Positions 56,364-64,000 of a stretch of 64,000 bases of DNA are shown one piece after another (the first letter of the stretch is position 1; each line of letters begins with the position of its first letter). The translations under genes and the position numbers were made by a program. Under the pieces are notes generated by a model. That model had not been told where the DNA came from and did not search any database. It saw only the letters and a list, made by a program, of their open reading frames with translations. This DNA is from Lachnospiraceae bacterium (GTDB lineage: Bacteria; Bacillota_A; Clostridia; Lachnospirales; Lachnospiraceae). The stretch spans positions 1 through 64,000 of the forward strand of contig JAQUUB010000006.1 of NCBI GenBank assembly GCA_028694115.1, written 5' to 3'.

Positions 56364-59300
56364 ATTTCACTAAGGAACAGCAAAATGTAATTGAAACGAT
56401 GGATAGGAATCTACTTGTTGCTGCGGCTGCTGGATCAGGAAAAACAGCTGTATTAGTTGCAAGAATCATAAACATAATTACGAATCCCCAAAAACCAATC
56501 GATGTAGATCATTTATTAGTTGTAACATTTACAAAGGCAGCCGCATCAGAGATGAGGGAAAGAATTGAAAATGCAATACAGGAAAAATTATCTGAAAATC
56601 CTGAAGATGAGCATCTTCAAAAGCAAAGTACACTCATCCACAGTGCCAATATTATGACAATTGATAGCTTCTGCTCAGAAGTATTAAGAAATAATTTTAA
56701 TGAGATAAACTTAGACCCTTCCTTTCGCGTTGCTGACGAAGGCGAGCTAAAATTAATCAAGGCAGATGTAATGGCTGAAACGCTAGAAGAATGTTATGCA
56801 AAAAAAGAAGAACATTTTTTAAATTTTATAGAATCCTATTCCACAAAGAAAAGTGATGCAGATATTGAGTCAGCAATTCTTCAATTGTATGGGTTTGCTC
56901 AAAGTAAACCGTTTCCAGAGAAGTGGCTTAAGGAGTGTGTTAAGAATTATGAAATCCAGAATATGAATGAATTCATGGAAAAGGATTTTATAAAGATTGT
57001 TTGGGAAAATATTCAGGAGACACTTGAGGAGGCCATGCAGTATGTAAATATAAATGTTTCAATCAGCAGGTCAGAAAATGGCCCCTACATGTATGAAACA
57101 GCGGTACAAGCGGATTATGAAAGTGTCAATTATCTGCTTAATTGTAAAGATATGAATGAACTCTATCGAGGATTCTGTATGCTGTCTTACGAAGCACTTA
57201 GCAGAAAGTCAGATCCGGCGGTTGATCAGGACAAACGTCAATTAGTAAAAGCAAATCGTGAGGAACTAAAGAAAGTGTTAGGTGGGATAAAGGAGAAATA
57301 TTTCTTTGATTCCCCAGAACAACTTATGAAGGATATGATTTCGTGCAAAGAAAATGTTGTGGAATTAATTTCCCTTACAATTGCGTTTGCAAAAGCTTAT
57401 TCAAAGGCAAAGCGTGATAAAAATGTAGTGGACTTTAGTGATATCGAACATCTCGCGCTACAAGTATTACTTGAGGAGCAGAATGGAAAAATGGTGCCCT
57501 CAAAAGTCGCATTGGATTATAGCAATTATTTTCATGAAATTATGATAGATGAGTATCAGGATAGTAACCTGGTACAAGAGTATCTCTTAACATCTATTTC
57601 TAAGGAATCATTAGCTAAAAAGAATTTATTTATGGTAGGAGATGTAAAGCAAAGTATTTATAAATTTCGTTTGGCCAGACCAGAATTATTTATGCATAAA
57701 TATGATACTTATAGTCAGGACTTAGAAAATGCCAGAGAATGCAAGATTGACTTACATAAAAATTTTCGAAGCAGACAAGAAGTGATTGATACCGTAAACT
57801 TTTTCTTTTATCAAATCATGGGAAAAAAAGTGGGAAATATCGAGTATGACGATGCCCAGGCACTCTATTATGGTGCCAATTACATAGAAACGAAAGTGGA
57901 GGAAAATCCCTATTTAACAGAAATATGTCTAATTGAAGAAGACCCGGACAAACAATTGGATAAAAAGGAGTTAGAAGCAAAAGCGGTAGCTCAGAAAATT
58001 AAACAGCTTAAGGGATCTTTTCAGGTAGAAAACAAAAAGACTGGGGAGATTCGTAAGGCAGAATATTCTGATATTGTGATTTTGTTACGCTCCTTGTCGG
58101 GATGGGAGGAAGTCTTTACCCGGGTTTTGACACAAGAGGGGATTCCATCGCATGTAACTTCTAAAACTGGATATTTTTCTACAAAGGAAATCCAGTCGAT
58201 CCTTAATTATATTCGTGTTCTTGATAATCCAATTGACGATATTGCTCTTGCAAGTGTATTGAAAAGTTATTTTGGTGGATTTACAGATGAAGAATTGGCC
58301 AGAATCCGATGTGTCTTAGAAAAAGGGAAATTATTTGATGCCTTGCATGAGTCCTCAAAGCAGGAATGGATCGGGGAAGTTATTACGGAGCAGTTATCCA
58401 ATAAAATCGGGCATTTTTTAAATAAAATAAAGTATTTTAGAGCAATGGTACCTTATACTGCGATTCATGAATTGCTAAGTGCAATTATACTTGAGTTTCG
58501 TTACGATTCCTATGTAGGAGTATTGCCTGCTGGTGAAAAAAGACAGGCAAATCTTAGGATGCTACTTGAGAAGGCAGCAGATTTTGAAAAGACAAGCTAT
58601 AAAGGACTTTTTCATTTTGTTCGGTATATGGAGCAATTGCAGAAATATGATATAGACTACGGAGAAGCTAGTTTAATTGGTGAACACGAGAATACTGTTC
58701 GAATTATGAGTATTCATAAGAGCAAAGGTCTTGAATTTCCAATCTGCTTTCTTTGTAGTACCTCGAAGAAGTTTAATACAAGTGATACGAAACAACGCAT
58801 GATTCTTGACTCAGAAGAGGGAATTGGCATTGATTTTGTAGAAGCGAAATTAAGAATAAAAGAAACAACCCTTGTAAAAAAAGCTTTAGTGCAAAAACAG
58901 ATTATTGAAAATATAGGAGAAGAGCTCCGGGTCCTTTATGTTGCACTTACAAGGGCGGAAGAGAAACTCATTATTACAGGGACGGTATCAGACATTGAAA
59001 ATGAAGAGGGTTCTGCAAAAGGGTTTGAAAAGAAAATACGTGATTTATATGGTAAAACCTCACAATGTCAGGAGCTCACGTTGAACTCCTTTCTAATCGG
59101 AGGAGCATCTAGTTTTCTTGACTTTTTATTACCAGCAATGGTAAGAAGCAGGTCCTTTAAGGAAGTGCTATGGAGGTATGGATTAGAAAGTTTTCCTGAG
59201 AATCCTGTATATTCGATACCATCTCCAATTAAGGTCGAAATCATTACTCTTGAAAAAATCGTACAAAATGAAATGATTAGTCAGATAAATGAGGAAAATC

Positions 59301-60064
59301 GCTATCAGGTATTACAGAATTTAGATGTTAATCAGGTATATGATAAGAATTTAGAGGAACATTTAGCTCAAAACTTTGCTTATTCTTATCCTTATATTCA
59401 TAGTGAAAATGTACCAACCAAGGTAAGCGTTTCTGAATTGAAATTGAAACATATGGAGGAAACACAGGAAGTAATCTCTATCATCTCTAATTATGAAGAA
59501 GAACTCATGATGCCAAAGTTTATGCAGGGGACAGAAGCAAATGAAATCAAGGGCTCTACAAGAGGAACCGCATACCATAAAGTGATGGAACTACTTGAAT
59601 TAGAGAAATGCGTGGATGAAGTCTCTGTTAAGGAAGAGATGAAACGTTTCGTAGAAGAAAGCCGCATGACAGCAGAGGAAAGCGCAATGGTAAATGGATT
59701 GGCGATTACTTCATTTGTAAATTCTGATTTAGCAAGAAGAATGAGAGAGGCGAGTAAACGGAATCAGCTATTTCGTGAACAGCCATTTGTGCTGGGACGT
59801 CCGGCATGTGAGGTAAAAGAAGAATATCCGAAAGAGGAAGTCATTTTAATACAGGGAATCATAGACGTTTACTTTGAAGAGGCAGATGGATTAGTGGTTG
59901 CAGATTACAAAACAGACCGTGTCAATCATGAGCAGGAATTAGTAGAAAGATATTCTGTTCAATTAGATTATTATGCAAAAGCATTATGCCAACTAACAGG
60001 TAAAAAGGTGAAAGAGAAGATTATATATTCATTTGCTTTGAAAAAAGAAATTGTATTAAAGTAG
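56360..60064 (+). CDS. addA: AddA, ATP-dependent helicase/nuclease subunit A
   Basis: A 1234-residue UvrD-like helicase with a C-terminal nuclease. Walker A 'AAAGSGKTAVLVARI' near residue 18, motif II 'IMIDEYQDSN' near 393, motif VI 'LRVLYVALTRAEEKL' near 855 and nuclease motif 'VVADYKTDRVN' near 1180. With AddB it processes double-strand breaks for RecA. Confidence 0.97.
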   Translation: MNFTKEQQNVIETMDRNLLVAAAAGSGKTAVLVARIINIITNPQKPIDVDHLLVVTFTKAAASEMRERIENAIQEKLSENPEDEHLQKQSTLIHSANIMTIDSFCSEVLRNNFNEINLDPSFRVADEGELKLIKADVMAETLEECYAKKEEHFLNFIESYSTKKSDADIESAILQLYGFAQSKPFPEKWLKECVKNYEIQNMNEFMEKDFIKIVWENIQETLEEAMQYVNINVSISRSENGPYMYETAVQADYESVNYLLNCKDMNELYRGFCMLSYEALSRKSDPAVDQDKRQLVKANREELKKVLGGIKEKYFFDSPEQLMKDMISCKENVVELISLTIAFAKAYSKAKRDKNVVDFSDIEHLALQVLLEEQNGKMVPSKVALDYSNYFHEIMIDEYQDSNLVQEYLLTSISKESLAKKNLFMVGDVKQSIYKFRLARPELFMHKYDTYSQDLENARECKIDLHKNFRSRQEVIDTVNFFFYQIMGKKVGNIEYDDAQALYYGANYIETKVEENPYLTEICLIEEDPDKQLDKKELEAKAVAQKIKQLKGSFQVENKKTGEIRKAEYSDIVILLRSLSGWEEVFTRVLTQEGIPSHVTSKTGYFSTKEIQSILNYIRVLDNPIDDIALASVLKSYFGGFTDEELARIRCVLEKGKLFDALHESSKQEWIGEVITEQLSNKIGHFLNKIKYFRAMVPYTAIHELLSAIILEFRYDSYVGVLPAGEKRQANLRMLLEKAADFEKTSYKGLFHFVRYMEQLQKYDIDYGEASLIGEHENTVRIMSIHKSKGLEFPICFLCSTSKKFNTSDTKQRMILDSEEGIGIDFVEAKLRIKETTLVKKALVQKQIIENIGEELRVLYVALTRAEEKLIITGTVSDIENEEGSAKGFEKKIRDLYGKTSQCQELTLNSFLIGGASSFLDFLLPAMVRSRSFKEVLWRYGLESFPENPVYSIPSPIKVEIITLEKIVQNEMISQINEENRYQVLQNLDVNQVYDKNLEEHLAQNFAYSYPYIHSENVPTKVSVSELKLKHMEETQEVISIISNYEEELMMPKFMQGTEANEIKGSTRGTAYHKVMELLELEKCVDEVSVKEEMKRFVEESRMTAEESAMVNGLAITSFVNSDLARRMREASKRNQLFREQPFVLGRPACEVKEEYPKEEVILIQGIIDVYFEEADGLVVADYKTDRVNHEQELVERYSVQLDYYAKALCQLTGKKVKEKIIYSFALKKEIVLK

Positions 60065-60096
60065 AGGAAGAATTTGAAGATTTGAAAAATTATAGG

Positions 60097-60125
60097 TTGA
60101 CAGGAAAAAAAATACAGTATATAAT
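60097..60125 (+). promoter_or_regulatory. Consensus promoter upstream of the second amino-acid importer
   Basis: TTGACA (60097-60102) and TATAAT (60120-60125), 17-bp spacing, matching consensus exactly. It lies in the gap after addA. Confidence 0.9.
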
Positions 60126-60156
60126 CCACACATTAGAAAAAATAAAAATAGCAAAG

Positions 60157-60186
60157 GCGCTTTGAGATAATCTCAAAGCGCTTTTT
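60157..60186 (+). terminator. Terminator 30 nt downstream of that promoter
   Basis: GCGCTTTGAGA (60157-60167) pairs perfectly with TCTCAAAGCGC (60171-60181), then TTTTT. The transcript from the promoter would be about 55 nt unless terminated reading is bypassed. Confidence 0.88.
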
Positions 60187-60232
60187 GTGATTGAAATATA
60201 GAGATTATGTGAAACGGTATGGGAGGGTCAAA

Positions 60233-60955
60233 ATGATTAGAATTGATAATCTAAACAAATATTTTGGAGAGTTACATGTATTAAAAGATATCAACCTGAG
60301 GGTAAAAGAAGGAGAAAAACTAGTCATTATTGGTCCTAGTGGAAGTGGTAAAAGTACGCTGATTCGTTGTATTAATCGACTTGAAGAACCAACAAGCGGA
60401 GAAATTTATATAGATAATATAAAAATGACAAAAAAGAATAAAACAGAGATGGCAAGAACTTATTCATCAATGGTTTTTCAACAGTTTAATCTATATCCGA
60501 ACATGACAGTTCTTGATAATCTGACATTAGCACCAATGAAACTTCAAAAAGTATCAAAAGCAGAAGCAAAGAAAATGGCAATGGAATTTTTAAAGCGTGT
60601 CGGACTAGAAGAAAAGGCAAATCAATATCCACAAAATTTATCTGGAGGACAGCAGCAGAGAGTTGCAATTGCAAGAGCACTTTGCACGAAACAACCAATC
60701 ATTCTTTTTGATGAGCCTACGAGTGCATTAGATCCGGAAATGGTTCAAGAGGTACTAGATGTTATGATTGAACTTTCCAAAGAAAATATAACAATGATTT
60801 GTGTTACTCATGAAATGGGATTTGCAAGACAGGTTGCTGACCGAGTTATTTTTATGGATGATGGTCAGATTATTGAGGAGGGTATTCCACAACATTTCTT
60901 TGAGAACCCGGAAAATATTCGAACACAACTATTTCTGAGTAAGATTTTACGTTAA
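60233..60955 (+). CDS. Polar amino-acid ABC transporter ATP-binding protein (GlnQ-like)
   Basis: A 240-residue ATPase: Walker [11 protein letters not shown]-loop [12 protein letters not shown], signature [15 protein letters not shown], Walker [12 protein letters not shown], switch His VTHEMGFA. Start at 60233 follows GGGAGGGTC. First gene of a four-gene importer and downstream of the promoter-terminator leader. Confidence 0.95.
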   Translation: MIRIDNLNKYFGELHVLKDINLRVKEGEKLVIIGPSGSGKSTLIRCINRLEEPTSGEIYIDNIKMTKKNKTEMARTYSSMVFQQFNLYPNMTVLDNLTLAPMKLQKVSKAEAKKMAMEFLKRVGLEEKANQYPQNLSGGQQQRVAIARALCTKQPIILFDEPTSALDPEMVQEVLDVMIELSKENITMICVTHEMGFARQVADRVIFMDDGQIIEEGIPQHFFENPENIRTQLFLSKILR

Positions 60956-60965
60956 TTCATTATGC

Positions 60966-61012
60966 TAACATATTCCCGAAAGGGCATAGAAAATATATGT
61001 TATAGAAGGAGG
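60966..61012 (+). repeat. Intercistronic hairpin and SD
   Basis: TAACATAT (60966-60973) pairs with ATATGTTA (60995-61002), with CCC/GGG inside. AGGAGG for the next gene follows at 61007-61012. Confidence 0.5.
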
Positions 61013-61020
61013 AAATAATT

Positions 61021-61947
61021 ATGAGAAAGAAAGTATTATCTGTTATTATTGCAGTTTCTATGACTGCAACTTTACTTATGGGATGTGGTAGTGAAACAAC
61101 TCCTGCTGCAACAGAGGAGACTCCAGCTGAAGAAACAGCAGTGGAAGCAACAACAGAGGAAACAACAGTGGCAGAAGCAGTGGAAGAAGCAACGGCAGAA
61201 ACAGCGGTAGCAGATCCTGGTTTACAAAAAATTAAGGATGCAGGGGTATTAAAAGTTGGATGTAAAGCAGATGTTCCAAGCTTTGGATATCAGAATACCG
61301 AAACAGGTGAATTTGAAGGACTTGAAATTGACTTATCTTATGCAATTGCAGCAGAAATTTTTGGAGTAACGAAAGAAGAAGCAAAAGAACAGGGCTTAGT
61401 AGAATTTCAGGGTGTTACAGCAAAAACAAGAGGACCATTACTTGATAATGGAGAGGTTGATTTAGTAGCAGCTACCTTTACTATTACAGATGAAAGAAAA
61501 GAATCATGGAACTTCTCTACTCCATATATTCAAGATGCATTAGGCTTAATGTGTTTAGCAGATGCAGGATATACTTCTATGGCTGATATTGATGGAGCAA
61601 TTATTGGTGTGGCACAAGGTTCAACAACAAAAGATGCCATTGAAAAGTATATAGCTGATGAAGGACTTGATATTAATGTAGAATTTCAGGAATTTGATGG
61701 ATATCCAGCATTGAGTGCAGCACTTCAGTCAGGTAATATTGATATTTTTTCAGTAGATCGTGCAATCCTTGCAGGATATAACGATGATACTACAATGATA
61801 CTTCCTGAGAGATTTGGGATTCAGGATTATGGAATTGCAACTGCATTATATGCAAAAGAATTAACGGATACAGTTGAAACTGTAGTAAGTGGACTTTTAA
61901 GCAGTGGTGAAATGGAGACTATGATTTCAGGATGGGGTATTGAATAA
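61021..61947 (+). CDS. Polar amino-acid ABC transporter substrate-binding lipoprotein
   Basis: A 308-residue family-3 solute-binding lipoprotein. Signal peptide ends in LLMGCG (Cys about residue 22); Glu/Ala/Thr linker to about residue 65; then 'LQKIKDAGVLKVGCKADVPSFGY' region and 'FTITDERKESWNFSTPY'. The domain starts with a longer N-terminal 'ETGEFEGLEIDLSYAIA' and so resembles glutamate/glutamine binders. Followed by a long stem-loop. Confidence 0.93.
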   Translation: MRKKVLSVIIAVSMTATLLMGCGSETTPAATEETPAEETAVEATTEETTVAEAVEEATAETAVADPGLQKIKDAGVLKVGCKADVPSFGYQNTETGEFEGLEIDLSYAIAAEIFGVTKEEAKEQGLVEFQGVTAKTRGPLLDNGEVDLVAATFTITDERKESWNFSTPYIQDALGLMCLADAGYTSMADIDGAIIGVAQGSTTKDAIEKYIADEGLDINVEFQEFDGYPALSAALQSGNIDIFSVDRAILAGYNDDTTMILPERFGIQDYGIATALYAKELTDTVETVVSGLLSSGEMETMISGWGIE

Positions 61948-61967
61948 ATCAAGAGTATTCATAGAGT

Positions 61968-62000
61968 CAGGGTTCATAGAGTACAGATCTATGAGCCCTG
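61968..62000 (+). repeat. Stem-loop after the binding-protein gene
   Basis: CAGGGTTCATAGA (61968-61980) pairs with TCTATGAGCCCTG (61988-62000), 13 bp with one G-T, no T-run. Probably stabilises the binding-protein mRNA. Confidence 0.7.
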
Positions 62001-62048
62001 CTGCTTATAACAGATGTTAATTTAGTATAAGGATTGAGAGTGGAGAGT

Positions 62049-62783
62049 ATGGTAGAAGGATTATTAAATGCAAGCAGATGGGAAATGCTGTTTGGAGAAT
62101 TTAATACATTTGCAGAAGGTATGCTGATGACATTTAAAGTGACAATATTAGGCTTGGCAGTTGCTCTCTTTTTAGGAGTCTTATTTGGCATATTTTCTAC
62201 TACAAAAATAAAAGTGCTACAGGTTATTTCCAGAGTATATGTAGAAATCTTTCAGAACACTCCATTGGTAGTACAGGTTTTTTTCTATTATAATGGGTTG
62301 CCCATGATTTTAAAGGCTTTATTAAATTCAAGCAGACCTATTCGGTTATCAAAACTTGTCCTCGGAGTGGTAGGAGTTGGTTTGTACCATGGTGCATATA
62401 TTGCAGAGGTAATCCGTACGGGTATTGAGGCAATTCCAAAAGGACAGACAGAGGCTTCCCATTCTCAGGGATTTACCGGAATTCAAACTTTGCAGTATAT
62501 CATTATTCCACAGACGTTTAAAATGATTATGCCACCATTAGCTAACCAGGCATTGAACTTAGTGAAAAATACTTCGGTATTAGCATTAGTGGCAGGTGGA
62601 GACTTAATGTATCATGCAGATAATTTTGTGTGTGATACAAGTTTTCTACAAGGATACATTCTTTGTGCCATCATGTATTTTATTATTTGTTTTCCGCTGG
62701 CAAAACTTGCTAAATATTTAGAAGATAAATCTAAGAAGACACCAACACCTAAGAGAATCAAGCATAGTTTGGAGGTGGTATAG
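62049..62783 (+). CDS. Polar amino-acid ABC transporter permease 1
   Basis: A 244-residue HisMQ-type permease with 'VYVEIFQNTPLVVQVFFYY' and EAA loop 'TEASHSQGFTGIQTLQYIIIPQ' region. ATG at 62049 follows GTGGAG; the TTG at 62034 lacks its own site. A pair with the next gene. Confidence 0.92.
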   Translation: MVEGLLNASRWEMLFGEFNTFAEGMLMTFKVTILGLAVALFLGVLFGIFSTTKIKVLQVISRVYVEIFQNTPLVVQVFFYYNGLPMILKALLNSSRPIRLSKLVLGVVGVGLYHGAYIAEVIRTGIEAIPKGQTEASHSQGFTGIQTLQYIIIPQTFKMIMPPLANQALNLVKNTSVLALVAGGDLMYHADNFVCDTSFLQGYILCAIMYFIICFPLAKLAKYLEDKSKKTPTPKRIKHSLEVV

Positions 62784-62784
62784 G

Positions 62785-63435
62785 ATGGCTGATATTTTTT
62801 CCAAAGCAAATATTATATTTATGCTAAACGGATTAAAGCTTACTATTATTATTTCAATTGCCACGATGATATTAAGTATGATATTTGGAACAATACTAGC
62901 AATTATGAGGAATTATTGTATAGGAAAACTTAAAATTTTATCTTATTTTGCATCTGCTTATATTGAACTATTTCGATGCACACCAAATATATTATGGATT
63001 TTAATGTTTCGATTTGCAATGAAAGGAAATCCAATTTATATAGGGATTTTCACTTTTACTTTATTTACGTCAGCAGTTGTTGCTGAGATTGTAAGAGGCG
63101 GTATGAATGCGATACCAAAGGGACAATTTGAAGGTGCTCAGTCGCAAGGATTTCATTTCTTTCAGAGTTTACGATTTATTATTTTGCCACAAACTTATAA
63201 ATTAATTATTCCAGCGCTGCTGTCACAATGCACGACCATCATTAAAGATACTTCTTACTTAAAAGCGGTTGATATTCAAGAATTCATGAGAAATAGTTCT
63301 GTAGTTATGGGAAGCGCTAAAACAATAGGACAGATTTGTTCACTTTATGGATTTGTATTGCTAACCTATTTCACATTGAATTTTATTTTATCATTGGCTG
63401 TTAGAGCTTATCAGAGAAAAATAGCAATATCATGA
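62785..63435 (+). CDS. Polar amino-acid ABC transporter permease 2
   Basis: A 216-residue HisMQ-type permease, heterodimer partner. 'AYIELFRCTPNILWILMF' and EAA loop 'FEGAQSQGFHFFQSLRFIILPQ' region. GGAGG at 62771-62775 precedes the ATG. Confidence 0.92.
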   Translation: MADIFSKANIIFMLNGLKLTIIISIATMILSMIFGTILAIMRNYCIGKLKILSYFASAYIELFRCTPNILWILMFRFAMKGNPIYIGIFTFTLFTSAVVAEIVRGGMNAIPKGQFEGAQSQGFHFFQSLRFIILPQTYKLIIPALLSQCTTIIKDTSYLKAVDIQEFMRNSSVVMGSAKTIGQICSLYGFVLLTYFTLNFILSLAVRAYQRKIAIS

Positions 63436-63443
63436 GGTGTAAT

Positions 63444-64000
63444 ATGGAGAAAAGAAAAAAATTTGTAATTACAATTGGACGAGAATTCGGAGCTGAGGGC
63501 CATGAAATAGGAAAGGAGTTGGCAGAACGTCTCGGGATTAATATGTATGATAAGGATTTACTCAGCATGGCAGCAGAAAAGAGTGGGATTGATAGAGATA
63601 CTTTGGCATCGACAGAGGAGAGGGTAGTCAATCGTTTTCTAGAACCGTATGTTCCTTTGGGATTTAATGGAGAAAAAGTGGCTGATCGAGTGTTTAAAAT
63701 ACAGTCTCAGATTATTCGAGAACTAGCTGATAATGAATCTTGTGTGATTATCGGACGATTAGCAGATTATATCCTTAGAGACGAAAAAAGATGTATCAGA
63801 GTATTTATTTTTGCACCTCTGGAAGATCGTGTAAAACGAATAGCAAAAAAGCATAGTATTTCAGAAGAGGCGGCAAGAAAATTAATAAAAAGGATGGATA
63901 CAGCAAGAAAGAATTACTATTCCTATTATTCAAATGGCAAAGCAAAATGGAGCAGTAAGGAAGGGAAAGATATTCTGCTAAACAGAGAGTGTTATGATAT
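63444..64000 (+). CDS. Cytidylate kinase-like family protein (truncated by window end)
   Basis: The first 185 residues of a P-loop kinase: 'FVITIGREFGAEGHEIGKEL' starts it (variant P-loop in the cytidylate-kinase-like/AAA_26 group), and 'DESCVIIGRLADYILRDE'-like 'CVIIGRLADYIL' plus 'RVKRIAKKHSISEEAARKLI' are typical. Reading frame runs off the window. GAGGTG lies seven bases upstream of the ATG. It may be the last gene of the importer operon. Real substrate is unknown for this subfamily. Confidence 0.85.
   Translation, partial: MEKRKKFVITIGREFGAEGHEIGKELAERLGINMYDKDLLSMAAEKSGIDRDTLASTEERVVNRFLEPYVPLGFNGEKVADRVFKIQSQIIRELADNESCVIIGRLADYILRDEKRCIRVFIFAPLEDRVKRIAKKHSISEEAARKLIKRMDTARKNYYSYYSNGKAKWSSKEGKDILLNRECYD

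Overview
The window reads as a low-GC Gram-positive chromosome segment, most likely from a Lachnospiraceae-type member of the Clostridia. Evidence for this is strong Shine-Dalgarno sites, consensus -35/-10 promoters, lipoprotein-type solute-binding proteins with acidic Glu/Ala/Thr linkers, DapL-type lysine synthesis, AddAB rather than RecBCD, a two-step Asn/Gln-tRNA pathway (non-discriminating AspRS plus GatCAB), a T-box leader, a glycine riboswitch and an ANTAR regulator beside glnA. I saw no rRNA, tRNA, CRISPR array, prophage or intact insertion sequence. The assignment rests on gene content, not on a database search.

Layout. 1-0.9 kb: possible end of an IS-like repeat, then an XRE regulator with a small membrane protein. 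0.9-2.7 kb: an alanine/glycine:Na+ symporter on the minus strand behind a glycine riboswitch and terminator. 2.7-7.8 kb: cardiolipin synthase with a heterodimeric ABC exporter whose two ATP sites are asymmetric. 7.9-10.3 kb: polar amino-acid ABC importer. 10.3-12.8 kb (minus): SGNH-like plus MBOAT surface O-acylation pair. 13.0 kb: small cysteine-containing protein.

13.3-30.9 kb is one carbohydrate locus. It holds an ABC sugar importer (binding protein plus two permeases, no ATPase in the cluster), a DUF624/YesL-like membrane protein, a 2720-residue secreted multidomain protein, a divergent LacI-family repressor, and cytoplasmic GH127 (beta-L-arabinofuranosidase type) and GH51 (alpha-L-arabinofuranosidase type) enzymes. 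Three promoters in it carry near-palindromic sites related to TTAAACGTTTAA, so I infer a LacI-controlled regulon for arabinose-containing glycans.

31-44 kb is mostly housekeeping: Smr protein, signal peptidase I, two PLP aminotransferases, a small export protein, methyltransferase, Hsp33, NAD synthetase, glutamine synthetase with an ANTAR regulator, dapF, dapL and a ROK sugar kinase. 44.3-49.4 kb is a T-box-controlled aspS-gatCAB operon for tRNA-dependent Asn (and Gln) formation; its specifier loop contains GAAC, overlapping a Glu and an Asn codon. 49.5-52.9 kb has a small minus-strand protein and a YtrA-type GntR/ABC operon. 53-60 kb is addB-addA. 60.1-63.4 kb is a second polar amino-acid importer preceded by a consensus promoter that runs straight into a terminator. 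The window ends inside a cytidylate-kinase-like gene.

The most interesting signals are regulatory: the probable two-codon T-box followed by a second terminator, the promoter-terminator leaders of glnA and the second amino-acid importer, the paired LacI operators around the arabinose locus with its giant protein, an inverted repeat bracketing gatC, and a repeated hairpin-plus-SD element in front of three unrelated genes.
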